64,000 nucleotides of DNA. Source: Gerris lacustris. Lineage: Eukaryota; Arthropoda; Insecta; Hemiptera; Gerridae. Positions 63,101-64,000 of this stretch are shown here, in pieces (within the stretch, counting starts at the first letter, position 1; each line of letters opens with the position of its first letter). The notes beneath the pieces were generated by a model. That model searched no databases. It was given only the letters and a program-made list of their open reading frames with translations, and had not been told where the DNA came from. The stretch is taken from contig OX578278.1 of the NCBI GenBank assembly GCA_951217055.1, positions 30,641,105 through 30,705,104 on the forward strand. The letters run 5' to 3'. The position numbers were made by a program, and so were the translations under genes.

Positions 63101-63658
63101 TCTTGGAGTTCTAAATCGGAGACTTTAGATTTTAGGGAAGCAAGTCTGTTCATGATGGTGGTGCGCTCGTTCCGGAGGGCTTCAATTTCGTTAGAGTTGG
63201 GTGAGGCTCGATCATCCAGAGGTAGGGATAGTTTGGAGGGTTTGATGTCGGCCTGGTCATCGACCGTGTCATAGTCTGGGTATGAGTCGTAATCGATTGT
63301 GGGACTGGTCCAGGAAGGAGACGAATGTAGGACGGCTCTGAGAGGTTCGGAGCCAGTGCTGGAGTTAAGACAATCGGAGCCGTTTAAGTTATCGTATTTG
63401 TCTGGTTCTCTCCTTGGGTCAAAGCCAAGGAAGTTGTACTTGTTGTTAGCATTGGTCTCAGCTATAGAAGACCTCCTCTCTGAGTCTTCATCCTCCTCTT
63501 GGGTTTTGTTACGTAGCTCTACTTGTTGATTGTTGTGACTAGTTTGGCAGAGCATGGAAGGCAGGATGTTGACATAAGGAGAAGAGGCGGGAGTGTGATG
63601 CTCTGTCTCCAGACACAGAGGAATCCTGTTTTCACTGCTCTCGTGACTAAAATCTCTC
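20752..63658 (-). CDS. PHLDB: PHLDB (LL5)-family gene, eight internal exons, both ends outside the window
   Basis: Eight exons, read right to left: 63658-63082, 62501-62302, 58591-58492, 55754-55557, 49505-49416, 46018-45853, 45512-45359 and 20830-20752. Each intron has GT...AG ends and codon phase is kept across all seven junctions, which is strong evidence for one transcript of about 1564 coding bases. The product is an acidic Ser-rich linker followed by coiled coil. Three blocks match the vertebrate PHLDB1/2 pattern in the same order: ...ALVCGEVQAEREKLKEEE, then AHEDLEFRLLEEEASW (compare the family's FEDLEFQQLERES), then SLQEIERNRHL...QEERQRVEELKKRVQDEV. Known family members are cortical, phosphoinositide-binding adaptors with an N-terminal FHA and a C-terminal PH domain that link microtubule ends and adhesion sites. 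Neither end domain is visible here, so function is inferred from the coiled coil only. Introns run 580, 3710, 2737, 6051, 3397, 340 and 24528 bases. There may be extra or alternative exons in the long introns. Confidence 0.8.
21624..22729. mobile_element. TIR element with GTTCGGAAACACTAAC ends
   Basis: 1.1 kb with ends GGTGAGTTCGGAAACACTAA and, inverted, GGTGCGTTCGGAAACACTAA, flanked by TAAA on both sides (one base offset at the right). Short motifs such as GGTCGAC, GTTGACC and TCTTTGTTTATAACCTTT (twice, near 22578 and 22602) recur near the ends. No transposase frame was seen. Confidence 0.65.
23447..23580 (+). repeat. dispersed repeat copy, paired with 32995-33120
   Basis: GAAAGTGGGTCAAAAATAAA, TAACAAGATTTGTCCCTAAC and CAGACAAGTGAAGCT match AGAAGTGGGTCAAATATAGA and ACAAGATTTGTCTCTGAC at 33030-33110. 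Confidence 0.5.
23779..24193. mobile_element. foldback MITE split by a SINE
   Basis: Arms 23779-23824 and about 24149-24193 are inverted copies of about 46 bases (GCAAACAATATTACTAGTTC outward), with six or so differences. Removing the SINE at 23825-24102 and one copy of its target duplication restores a compact foldback of about 125 bases with an AT-rich loop. Confidence 0.72.
23825..24102 (-). mobile_element. tRNA-derived SINE with 12-bp target duplication
   Basis: Reading leftwards from 24102 it starts GGGAGCTAGCGTGGCCGAGG, which fits a pol III A box. It has GGTTCGATCCC, a B box, about 65 bases later, then a body ending in a (CTA)-type tail. It is flanked by TTGTCAAACCAT (23813-23824 and 24103-24114). 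A second, independently inserted copy lies at 31.0 kb. The tRNA-like head resembles tRNAs with a long variable arm. Confidence 0.82.
25278..25927 (+). mobile_element. family A dispersed element, fullest copy
   Basis: 650 bases with ends ACTTTCTCATATACGA and, inverted, ACTTTCTCATATAAA. Blocks in order: GAATATTTCATCAAAATGTA, CTCGGCGGGGAATTGAACCC, AACGGCTTATATCGTTAGAT, GGGGGGTAGCGCCCCCAAAT and GCCAAATTTCGTCAAAATCG, then CAGACAGACGGACAT. It also carries a block (about 25741-25850) shared with the tandem family at 26.4-27.5 kb, so one family has picked up part of the other. Confidence 0.65.
26398..27480 (+). repeat. tandem pair of a dispersed repeat with CAAGATGGCGGCC sub-units
   Basis: Two copies: 26398-26735 and about 26950-27480. 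Each starts near GCTCTGTCTGTC and AATTCATAAACTACTA and ends TCGTACAGAAACC, then CGTACTTACGTGAAGCGCGCC or similar. Within are sub-units with CAAGATGGCGGCC and CATGACATGTTA, four in all counting 25741. Between them (about 26760-26940) is family A-like sequence. Confidence 0.6.
27802..29425 (-). mobile_element. Helitron-like non-autonomous element, reverse orientation, five internal units
   Basis: Reverse copy of the element at 13.5 kb. The 3' CTAG end is at 27802 (ACTAGCTGGGTACCCGTGCT on the plus strand). The 5' end is TTTTATATATATAGA at 29411-29425. Five internal units are spaced about 285-300 bases apart, marked by the box AACGATATGCAT and AAAGAGCTTTT at about 28012, 28297, 28598, 28889 and 29177. 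A (CA)n tract lies at 29371-29400 next to the 5' end. Units differ by small changes, so the array is not brand new. Confidence 0.65.
29371..29402. repeat. (CA)n microsatellite next to a Helitron-like end
   Basis: About 15 CA units just inside the 5' end of the Helitron-like copy. Confidence 0.85.
29434..29725 (-). mobile_element. short Helitron-like copy with one unit
   Basis: A 292-base copy eight bases beyond the previous element. CTAG is at 29434-29437 in ACTAGCTGGATATCCGTGCT, and TATATAGATAGA lies at the other end. It holds a single partial unit (GGGATAAAACTGTAGATTTG and TACCAAAATTTAAATTTC). Its tandem placement suggests insertion into, or next to, the AT-rich 5' end of its neighbour. 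Confidence 0.55.
30580..31832. mobile_element. foldback/TIR element holding a SINE
   Basis: The outer arms match inverted over about 65 bases (30580-30650 and about 31765-31832; TTTTTGAGTCAGCAAAAA on the right). Just inside is a second inverted pair, CCTCTTTCACACGAGGCAGC at 30651 and its counterpart ending 31715. Inside these lies the SINE at 31013-31488, so the element was present first. TTGATTCAAC/GTTGAATCAAC motifs repeat near both ends. It has no transposase. Confidence 0.65.
31013..31488 (-). mobile_element. tRNA-derived SINE, second copy, with internal 103-bp tandem duplication
   Basis: Same family as 23825-24102. The head is GGGAGCCAGGGTAGCCGAGC, the B box GGTTCGATCCC, the tail (CTA)n, and the flanking duplication TATTCAATCAATA (31000-31012 and 31489-31501). 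The body is longer because a unit marked TGGGGGAAGAGTCCCC occurs twice, at about 31220 and 31323. Inserted inside the foldback element at 30.6-31.8 kb. Confidence 0.82.
32990..33120 (+). repeat. dispersed repeat copy, paired with 23447-23580
   Basis: Second member of the pair: ATACATAATCAGTGCAAG, AAGAAGTGGGTCAAATAT and CAGATAAGTAAAGCT. Noncoding. Confidence 0.5.
33331..33524. mobile_element. MITE-like TIR element
   Basis: 194 bases with ends CCAGTCTTATAATTAAATTT and, inverted, CTAGTCTTACATTAAATTGA. It is imperfect, and no target duplication was seen. It lies about 100 bases before the candidate plus-strand exon. Confidence 0.45.
33633..33752 (+). CDS. candidate internal exon 1 of an unrecognised plus-strand gene
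   Basis: 120 bases between a strong acceptor (a pyrimidine tract ending CCTCCTCCCCAG) and a donor AGG|GTAATT. It is open in phase 0 for 40 codons: STAVQLFGAIKQIEKSHC, then LANSSTCNCSDLRKKPICIL and SR. The frame is Cys-rich with one N-glycosylation-type NSST. It joins in phase to the exons proposed at 46646 and 47417. I do not recognise the family. It lies in the largest PHLDB intron, on the other strand. An earlier exon carrying the start codon was not found. It could be a chance open frame, although the composition (Cys, Gly, varied codons) is unlike the surrounding AT-rich DNA. Confidence 0.4.
35225..35485 (+). repeat. family A partial copy, right end
   Basis: GCCTTGGGGTATGATTTTTT and CAAATTTGATCAAAATCAGC, ending CGTATAAGAGAAAGT, the family's right terminus. 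The left part is missing. Confidence 0.55.
35634..35973 (+). pseudogene. GIY-YIG endonuclease domain of a Penelope-like element, plus copy, frameshifted
   Basis: Begins GVYQIPCTCGKNYIGQTGR, the conserved GIY-YIG core of Penelope-type elements (VYxIPCxCGKxYIGQTGR). After the Arg the frame slips by one base near 35698. It continues as TRLQEHVRA-like and then MKNNDHRSGTAQNSEETGH, with REAIEIEKQLENFNREDGF and SQTWKP near the end. The catalytic Tyr and Arg of the core and the Glu in REAIEIEK are present. The frameshift means it is not functional as it stands. Confidence 0.75.
35979..36402 (-). pseudogene. GIY-YIG endonuclease domain of a Penelope-like element, minus copy
   Basis: Second copy reading leftwards: CGKNYIGQTGRLISTRLQEH, then VRAEKNNDHRSAIAQHSEET and GHLIKF followed by a stop, then DIRVLASDNRYHSRVVREAI and a tail ending WKPLVNTC. 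It is close to the plus copy but with an in-frame stop after GHLIKF. Its GVYQIPCT start is replaced by sequence derived from the inverted repeat that ends the domain. The two copies diverge by several residues, so they are separate insertions or an old duplication. Confidence 0.72.
36549..36590 (+). repeat. GAAGATG-stem-AAACGTC hairpin at the Penelope-like end
   Basis: CTGAAGATGCTTTC, loop AGTAGT, GAAAGCAAAACGTC. The stem of seven pairs is perfect. It directly precedes the inverted GACTTCAACCCC end. Confidence 0.6.
37085..37490 (-). repeat. family B dispersed element, reverse
   Basis: Inverted form of GCTTCTGAGCTTACCGAAGG at 37465-37485 and of the ACATCAGGAAACATTTTTGG block. The rest matches 960-1150 (GGATAACGTTTCCAACAAAC). 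Confidence 0.55.
37690..38045 (-). repeat. family A partial copy
   Basis: Reverse piece: AAATTTGGCATACATGTTCA, CCCCGAGGCGAAATCGAGAA, AACGATATAAGCCGTTTTCC and GAAGCAGGGTTCGAATTCCC. It ends just before the foldback element at 38067. Confidence 0.55.
38067..38259. mobile_element. foldback MITE with 80-base arms
   Basis: Arms 38067-38146 and 38180-38259 are inverted copies with a single mismatch, separated by 33 bases. The ends are AGTTTTGGTTTTACTAACC. The spacer includes TTTGCGATTCTCACCATTTC. No target duplication is clear. Confidence 0.75.
38278..38905. mobile_element. pogo/Tigger-like element with CCGGTTAA ends, TA flanked
   Basis: 628 bases with ends CAGTGTAACCCCTCTTAACC and its exact inverted copy, and TA on both sides. 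Subterminal CCGGTTAAnCCGG motifs are repeated on both flanks. An (ATT)n tract followed by a long T run lies at about 38335-38378. No transposase frame was found. It begins about 20 bases after a foldback element. Confidence 0.8.
39000..39034 (+). repeat. diverged GAATGACCC...GGGGTCGAAAT hairpin motif
   Basis: CTTGAGAATGACCC, loop AAGGA, GGGGTCGAAATATTGC. Fourth member of the hairpin series. It follows the Tigger-like element by about 100 bases. Confidence 0.4.
39415..40226. mobile_element. TIR element with CAGGGTGTCCCACCTAA ends
   Basis: 812 bases with long imperfect inverted ends of more than 100 bases. They begin CAGGGTGTCCCACCTAATAT and include ATCTCCGGAACTACTGCA and TTCTATGTTAACTTAAAATG on both sides. 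The interior holds repeated TTCTTATTTTGAGCCATA units and pairs of TATTTCTTAAAGAATAAATT. The superfamily is not assigned. There is no coding frame. Confidence 0.75.
40252..40337. repeat. two overlapping perfect hairpins at the start of a family B copy
   Basis: Hairpin 1: arms 40252-40275 and 40279-40302, 24 bases, loop GAA. Hairpin 2: arms 40299-40316 and 40320-40337, 18 bases, loop GAA. They overlap by CACA. Other copies have one imperfect hairpin here (GAGCTTACC GAA GGTAACGG). Confidence 0.85.
40640..41235 (+). repeat. family B dispersed element, fullest copy
   Basis: GGTTCCAAGCTTACCAAAGG at 40651, then TTCAGACATCAGGGAACATT, CTTGTCTGATTTTAATAAAA, AAGTAGCCCGCAGATAGCCC and the end GCGAGGAAGCTATGTGCCAC at about 41210-41229. 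It stops about 60 bases before the LINE insertion. Confidence 0.62.
41301..42739 (+). mobile_element. 5'-truncated non-LTR retrotransposon (LINE) with RNase H, poly-A tail and target duplication
   Basis: The insertion is bounded by a direct repeat TCAAACTGTT at 41291-41300 and 42740-42749, or 12 bases if two flanking A's count. It ends in a run of 31 A (42709-42739). Together with the loss of everything before the RNase H domain this is a typical 5'-truncated target-primed reverse-transcription insertion. RNase H plus a C-terminal CCHC knuckle places it near the I/Jockey/R1-type clades rather than RTE. The good state of the 408-codon frame and the long poly-A argue for a fairly recent insertion. 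Confidence 0.88.
41304..42630 (+). pseudogene. LINE ORF2 C-terminus: RNase H domain plus CCHC zinc knuckle, one frameshift
   Basis: From the ATG at 41404 the frame runs 408 codons to TAA at 42628. RNase H motifs are all present: TDGS with D127, SAE with E162, TDS with D187, and GHLGITPNDMAD with D245, so the catalytic D-E-D-D set is intact. The end carries C342-x2-C345-x7-H353-x4-C358, the C-terminal zinc knuckle of this type of ORF2. Homologous reading continues to the left in another frame from about 41304 (KLQALKNIQNEALRRCLGY, then CTPIPVIYAEAN), with a one-base shift near 41418. The true protein therefore has no native start here. Reverse transcriptase and endonuclease are missing. The piece cannot transpose by itself. 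Confidence 0.85.
42754..43673. repeat. pair of direct repeats bracketing about 0.8 kb
   Basis: CAAACTGACAATTGTATTTC and TTTTATATCGTAATTTAA occur at 42754 and 43620, about 50 bases each. The stretch between holds GAGGGGAGAAAGGAAAAG and ACAGGTAGAAAGAGGAATAA phrases, which recur at 51590-51730. Confidence 0.5.
44086..44824. mobile_element. pogo/Tigger element with TA target duplication
   Basis: 739 bases with ends CAGTGAAATTTGCTTATAAC and, inverted, CAGTGAAATTCGCTTATAAC, and TA on both sides. These are typical of the pogo group of Tc1/mariner elements. It contains a transposase N-terminal remnant. It sits inside the terminal repeat of another element (43492-44844). Confidence 0.85.
44351..44594 (+). 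pseudogene. pogo/Tigger transposase N-terminal fragment (CENP-B-like HTH)
   Basis: Starts MSNKTRRSLYILKKFKN, then shifts frame and continues IERLECGVSNKYLCRELGIS, QSTLSTIWKKKDQIIFSKR and on to DVEQALLDWFKM before a stop. The KRR-basic start, GVSNKYLCRELGISQSTLSTIW helix-turn-helix and VEQALLDWF (start of the second DNA-binding domain) are the usual order in Tigger/pogo and CENP-B proteins. The DDE catalytic part is missing. One frameshift and early truncation leave it inactive. Confidence 0.72.
45359..45512 (-). CDS. PHLDB: PHLDB exon G: conserved basic coiled coil
   Basis: 154 bases. The acceptor is TTTGTGTAG and the donor GACAG|GTACCC. The first two bases complete the Gly codon of exon F and the last two open a Ser codon. 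It encodes SLVIQEERQRVEELKKRVQD, then EVKAQWAQQKFNHSLTSLAS and DESSLEPARD. The VIQEERQRVEELKKRVQDEV stretch matches the QQVIEEQRRRLAELKQKA region of vertebrate PHLDB1, and the W in AQW is shared as well. It is separated from exon F by only 340 bases and from the next exon by about 24.5 kb. Confidence 0.85.
45853..46018 (-). CDS. PHLDB: PHLDB exon F: linker and conserved SLQEIERNR block
   Basis: 166 bases, starting in phase 0 and ending one base into a Gly codon. The acceptor is GACTGTTCAG and the donor CAAG|GTAACT. It encodes EVVRVRSGASVDDLDRISRV, then STTPIDMSCNSLGRKTIRSL and QEIERNRHLHMAKQ. The end corresponds to LPRNLAATLQDIETKRQLAL in vertebrate PHLDB1, a block that sits between the coiled-coil regions. 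The frame is also open upstream of the acceptor, so a longer exon using an earlier AG cannot be excluded. Confidence 0.82.
46646..46679 (+). CDS. candidate micro-exon 2 of the unrecognised plus-strand gene
   Basis: 34 bases after a good acceptor (TTCTACTTCTTTCAG) and before the donor GTAAAT. In the frame left by exon 1 it reads NVFSCDVFGCS plus one base. That base, A, with the AT of the next exon makes an Asn codon. The exon is supported mainly by phase and by continuation of the Cys-rich composition. The minus strand is also open here (46671-46559), which weakens the call. Confidence 0.3.
47417..47526 (+). CDS. candidate terminal exon 3 of the unrecognised plus-strand gene, with stop
   Basis: 110 bases after the acceptor TTTTTATTTTGCAG, ending in TAA at 47524-47526. 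It encodes GSCNPLKELKNQYGPYLP, then CKWTEVFLGGISPSKCA. With the two exons before it the C-terminal 87 residues hold many Cys. About 180 bases downstream is AATAAA (47710-47715), as expected for a 3' end. The mix of Trp, Cys, Gly and Pro is unlike noncoding neighbours. The family is unknown to me. A transposon-derived origin is possible. Confidence 0.42.
47710..47715 (+). promoter_or_regulatory. polyadenylation signal candidate
   Basis: Canonical AATAAA about 180 bases after the stop of the candidate plus-strand terminal exon, in a T-rich context. Such hexamers are common by chance in AT-rich DNA. Confidence 0.35.
47954..48756. mobile_element. pogo/Tigger-like element, TA flanked
   Basis: 803 bases with ends CAGTAGAGTCTCGATAATCC and, inverted, CAGTAGAGTCTCGCTTATCC, with TA on both sides. 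The subterminal CCGGATTA/TCCGG motifs repeat at both ends. No coding frame remains. It lies in the PHLDB intron between exons E and F. Confidence 0.75.
49416..49505 (-). CDS. PHLDB: PHLDB exon E: short coiled coil and Ser/Thr linker
   Basis: 90 bases, phase 0 at both ends. The acceptor is TTGTTTTAG and the donor GAA|GTAAGT. It encodes DRSRLKKINEELERLSVLP and then EVDSSSSTTDE. The first half looks like the last coiled-coil turn. The second half is a Ser/Thr linker. As a symmetric phase-0 exon it could be skipped without a frameshift. Confidence 0.72.
49819..50141. mobile_element. short pogo/Tigger-like MITE, TA flanked
   Basis: 323 bases with ends CAGTAGAACTCCAATAATCC and, inverted, CAGTTGAACTGTGATTATC, and TA on both sides. 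It is an internally deleted copy close to the group of elements at 18.4 and 48.0 kb. Confidence 0.68.
51590..51735 (+). repeat. second copy of the repeat at 43.1-43.25 kb
   Basis: GGGAAAGAAAACAACA and CCCAAGCTGTAGAAGC, then TGGAAAGTGGAATAAAAAAA, match 43110-43240 in order. Confidence 0.5.
52330..52359. repeat. perfect short hairpin
   Basis: AGAAATTAGTGTC, loop AAAA, then its complement. 13-base stem. Not followed by a T tract that would suggest a terminator. Confidence 0.7.
52788..52935 (+). repeat. family B 5' fragment
   Basis: GCTTCCCAGTTTACCTAAGG, GGAAGCTGTGTGTTCGTTCT and GAAGAACGAAAAACAGAAC match the family's left end. The right end is missing. Confidence 0.5.
53322..53409. repeat. (TA)n microsatellite, about 44 units
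   Basis: Uninterrupted TA dinucleotides. A 65-codon frame across it is only the repeat. Confidence 0.95.
53511..55042. mobile_element. hAT-superfamily non-autonomous element with perfect 8-bp target duplication
   Basis: 1532 bases bounded by the direct repeat ATAGATTA (53503-53510 and 55043-55050). The ends are CAGGGCCGCTGAGAGG and, inverted, CAGGGCCGCCGACAGG. An 8-bp duplication with CAGGG-type short inverted ends is characteristic of hAT elements. The inside is G/C-run rich (GGGCCCCTGGG) and internally repeated. Blocks at about 53540-53700 and 54090-54240 match, and units at about 54308 and 54669 repeat with a period of 361 bases. There is no transposase coding. Confidence 0.85.
54308..55030. 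repeat. direct tandem repeat, period 361, inside the hAT element
   Basis: Both units start CCTCCCAAACTTAGCTAGG and run through TTGCRTTCAGAACTGAATGG, GGGGCCYCTACCGACATT and CTTGCCTTTT. They differ by a few per cent. Confidence 0.75.
55557..55754 (-). CDS. PHLDB: PHLDB exon D: family-signature coiled coil (EDLEF block)
   Basis: 198 bases, phase 0 at both ends. The acceptor is TGTTAAG and the donor GAACAG|GTGACA, a weaker donor than the others. It encodes AHEDLEFRLLEEEASWLSRR, then a run of REDVQREMGEAVRELRIRQ and RLARLESPRSTSQIDIQRV, ending AIEQ. HEDLEFRLLEEEASW is the best single match to PHLDB proteins, where a FEDLEFQQLERES motif stands at the same place. It is followed in both by a basic segment that contains a RKERLA/RQERLARL-like stretch. 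Confidence 0.88.
55787..56004. repeat. direct repeat of about 78 bases, spaced 139
   Basis: TCAACAATTCTTATAG and AATTGTTAATTTTA occur at about 55793 and 55932 with matching flanks up to TTTACTC. It lies just upstream (minus sense) of PHLDB exon D. Confidence 0.6.
56198..57170. repeat. inverted repeat with about 120-base arms
   Basis: Arms at about 56198-56325 and 57046-57170 match inverted (CATGATCCTGAGTACAAAAT and TAGTATGTCACTTG are shared). The arms differ at many positions. The MITE at 56877-57029 lies between them, near the right arm. It could be a large TIR element whose termini are CGGTGGAG-type. Confidence 0.55.
56877..57029. mobile_element. MITE with 28-base near-perfect TIRs
   Basis: 153 bases with ends AACACTAGTGTAAAAAAATA and the matching inverted end, continuing into AAGCCAAGT on both sides. 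ACACTAGTGT is itself a palindrome. AT-rich inside, with no coding. Confidence 0.72.
57307..57822. mobile_element. hAT-like element (CAGTGG ends)
   Basis: Left end CAGTGGTGTATCCAG and right end CTGGATACGCCACTA are inverted copies with one or two differences. CAGTGGCGTA-type ends are common in hAT elements. It contains two long C runs and a G run. No clean 8-bp duplication was seen, so the superfamily call is tentative. Confidence 0.5.
57830..58268. mobile_element. TIR element with CCAAACTAGAATTAGTGCG ends
   Basis: 439 bases with ends CCAAACTAGAATTAGTGCGT and its exact inverted counterpart, extending with few mismatches to about 37 bases (GCGGGAAA on both sides). It begins eight bases after the hAT-like element. 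No coding or target duplication was recognised. Confidence 0.72.
58492..58591 (-). CDS. PHLDB: PHLDB exon C: coiled coil
   Basis: 100 bases. The acceptor is CTGTTTCAG and the donor AAAAAG|GTATCT. The first base (A) completes the Ala codon left open by exon B. The exon ends in phase 0. It encodes LDSEINSCRSHELRKELYES followed by LTHQIELLDAEKK. It is too short for an open-frame scan to report and was found by reading splice sites and phase. It leads straight into the FEDLEF-like block of exon D. Confidence 0.8.
58600..59855. other. PHLDB intron, unassigned AT-rich DNA
   Basis: No exon, repeat family or transposon end recognised between exon C and the composite element at 59.9 kb. Confidence 0.5.
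60063..60108. repeat. A46 homopolymer
   Basis: Run of 46 A ending in CC. It may be the tail of an old retroposed copy, but no SINE or LINE body is evident before it. Confidence 0.9.
60131..60787. mobile_element. TIR element with TAGGGG ends
   Basis: 657 bases with ends TAGGGGAGAGCGGGGTTGAT and, inverted, TAGGGGTGTGCGGGGTTGAT. Subterminal GGGACA/TGTCCC repeats (GTATCCCACCC and TGTCCCACTC) recur inside. The 72-codon frame at 60146-60364 has no recognisable domain. The superfamily is not assigned. Confidence 0.6.
61148..61192 (+). repeat. GAAGATGACC...GGTCGAAACGTC hairpin motif
   Basis: ACTGAAGATGACC, loop TTATTTTAAG, GGTCGAAACGTC. It is followed by CACACTATGAAATAGG. A relative of the boxes at 8.8, 36.5 and 39.0 kb. 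Confidence 0.5.
61544..61746. repeat. perfect 98-bp inverted repeat with 7-base spacer
   Basis: Arms 61544-61641 and 61649-61746 are exact reverse complements around the spacer. Each arm has a tRNA B-box-like GGTTCAAATCCCGG next to GGCACAGGAG, then an AT-rich end with TAATAATAATTATAA. An arm may be the 3' half of a tRNA-derived SINE, repeated head to head. Perfect identity means the event is very recent or is a sequencing/assembly foldback. Confidence 0.85.
62302..62501 (-). CDS. PHLDB: PHLDB exon B: coiled coil
   Basis: 200 bases. The acceptor is TTTGTTTTGCAG and the donor GGC|GTAAGT. It starts in phase 0 and ends with two bases of an Ala codon. It encodes GEMDSALVCGEVQAEREKLK, continuing as KEEELRVIQLKCKIQ and CLAEQDSSQKQFRLITDRSK. 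The region around ALVCGEVQAER corresponds to the family's conserved LLQGEREAE-type segment. It is pure coiled coil, strongly charged, without Pro or Gly after the first residue. Confidence 0.85.
62581..62722 (+). CDS. orphan candidate exon, plus strand
   Basis: 142 bases between an acceptor (ATACTTCAACAG) and a perfect donor (ATT|GTAAGT). It opens with ATG: MAVESVTLSSSNVSNINTTY, then NSCECNSDSNLEKGKFVMM and DIDKCLAY. It is Ser/Asn-rich with three Cys. It lies in the PHLDB intron between exons A and B, on the opposite strand. No partner exon was found to its right. The composition is gene-like but the family is not recognised and it may be a chance frame. Confidence 0.3.
63082..63658 (-). CDS. 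PHLDB: PHLDB exon A: acidic Ser-rich linker and start of coiled coil
   Basis: 577 bases. The acceptor is a T-rich tract ending in TTTCAG just right of 63658. The first base completes a codon begun in an exon outside the window. The donor at the left end is CAC|GTAATT, phase 0. The encoded 192 residues begin RDFSHESSENRIPLC. They are low-complexity, rich in Ser, Asn, Asp and Pro, then turn into heptad-like coiled coil from about residue 150 (EIEALRNERTTIMNRLASLK and on to EEQQMRH). The linker is the fast-evolving part expected between the FHA and coiled-coil regions of this family. This is the longest exon and the least recognisable on its own. It is assigned through phase and through its coiled-coil end. 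Confidence 0.75.
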
Positions 63659-63659
63659 C

Positions 63660-64000
63660 TGAAACAGCAATACACAAGTTTTATTTTTAAATTTTCAGAC
63701 CGGAAAATTCCAAATAAATATATTATAGTCAGTGCTAATTATTCCTTCTAAATTAATCAGTTCAGTAAACTGAAGGAGGGGCCTGGAGAGCTCATGTAGG
63801 AGAGCAGTTGACTCTCCAATCAATAAAGCAGCATCTGGCGTGATCAACATATAGGGAGCTTCTCAAAAGAGTAAACGCCAGCAAGTTTCGGGCTGTAAAA
63901 CCATGGTCGACACTCTCATGGTGGTTTGATAAAAATCAATGCTATCTCTTGATCTCAGTATTGGGTTAATACAAGGCTAACCGAGGTTTGTTTAAAAGAC
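63660..64000. other. PHLDB intron at the right edge
   Basis: Intron upstream of exon A. GGAGAGCTCATGTAGGAGAGC at about 63784 is weakly tRNA A-box-like, but no B box follows at the right distance. No exon seen. Confidence 0.4.

Noticed and set aside
63780..63990. tRNA-like sequence at the right edge
   Set aside because: A-box resemblance only. No B box at the required distance.

Overview
This is a gene-poor, AT-rich, repeat-dense eukaryotic window. By eye it is roughly two thirds A+T. It has introns from a few hundred bases to over 20 kb and a mixture of Penelope-like, LINE, SINE, Helitron, hAT and pogo/Tigger-type elements that fits an arthropod, most likely an insect. The order cannot be fixed from the sequence alone. 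No rRNA, intact tRNA, CRISPR or bacterial operon structure was seen.

One protein-coding gene is well supported, on the minus strand. Eight exons lie between 63658 and 20752. All have GT/AG boundaries and the reading phase carries through every junction. Together they encode about 521 residues of coiled-coil and linker that resemble the middle of the PHLDB (LL5) family. The N-terminal part (FHA region) should lie beyond the right edge. The C-terminal PH domain was not found and probably lies beyond the left edge. The last visible intron is about 24.5 kb and is packed with transposons.

Three smaller coding signals are weaker. A plus-strand set of three exons (33633-33752, 46646-46679, 47417-47526) joins in phase, ends in a stop codon and is followed by AATAAA. 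Single orphan exons are proposed at 62581-62722 (+) and 3027-3135 (-).

Most of the rest is mobile DNA. 1-4.4 kb: old repeat pieces, a 245-bp TIR element and a CpG-richer patch. 4.4-13.5 kb: copies of two dispersed families (here A and B) and long stretches with nothing recognisable. 13.5-15 kb: a Helitron-like element with internal tandem units. 15.5-20.5 kb: a short hAT element, a Tigger-like element and a LINE remnant. 21.6-24.2 kb: TIR elements, one with a SINE inside. 25-29.7 kb: a family A copy, a tandem repeat family and two Helitron-like copies. 30.6-31.8 kb: a foldback element also holding a SINE. 35.6-36.6 kb: a Penelope-like fragment with two GIY-YIG copies in opposite directions. 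38-41.2 kb: four adjoining palindromic or TIR units. 41.3-42.7 kb: a 5'-truncated LINE with RNase H, poly-A and a target duplication. 43.5-44.8 kb: a TIR element split by a Tigger-like insertion. 48-50 kb: two more Tigger-like elements. 53.5-55 kb: a hAT element with a perfect 8-bp duplication. 56-62 kb: more TIR elements and a perfect 98-bp inverted repeat. Several insertions are nested so cleanly that their order can be read.

No new multi-gene system was found. The observations most worth following are the interleaved antisense gene candidate, the nested insertions, the 98-bp inverted repeat, the Penelope inverted dimer and a pair of perfect hairpins that look like a template-switch mutation.
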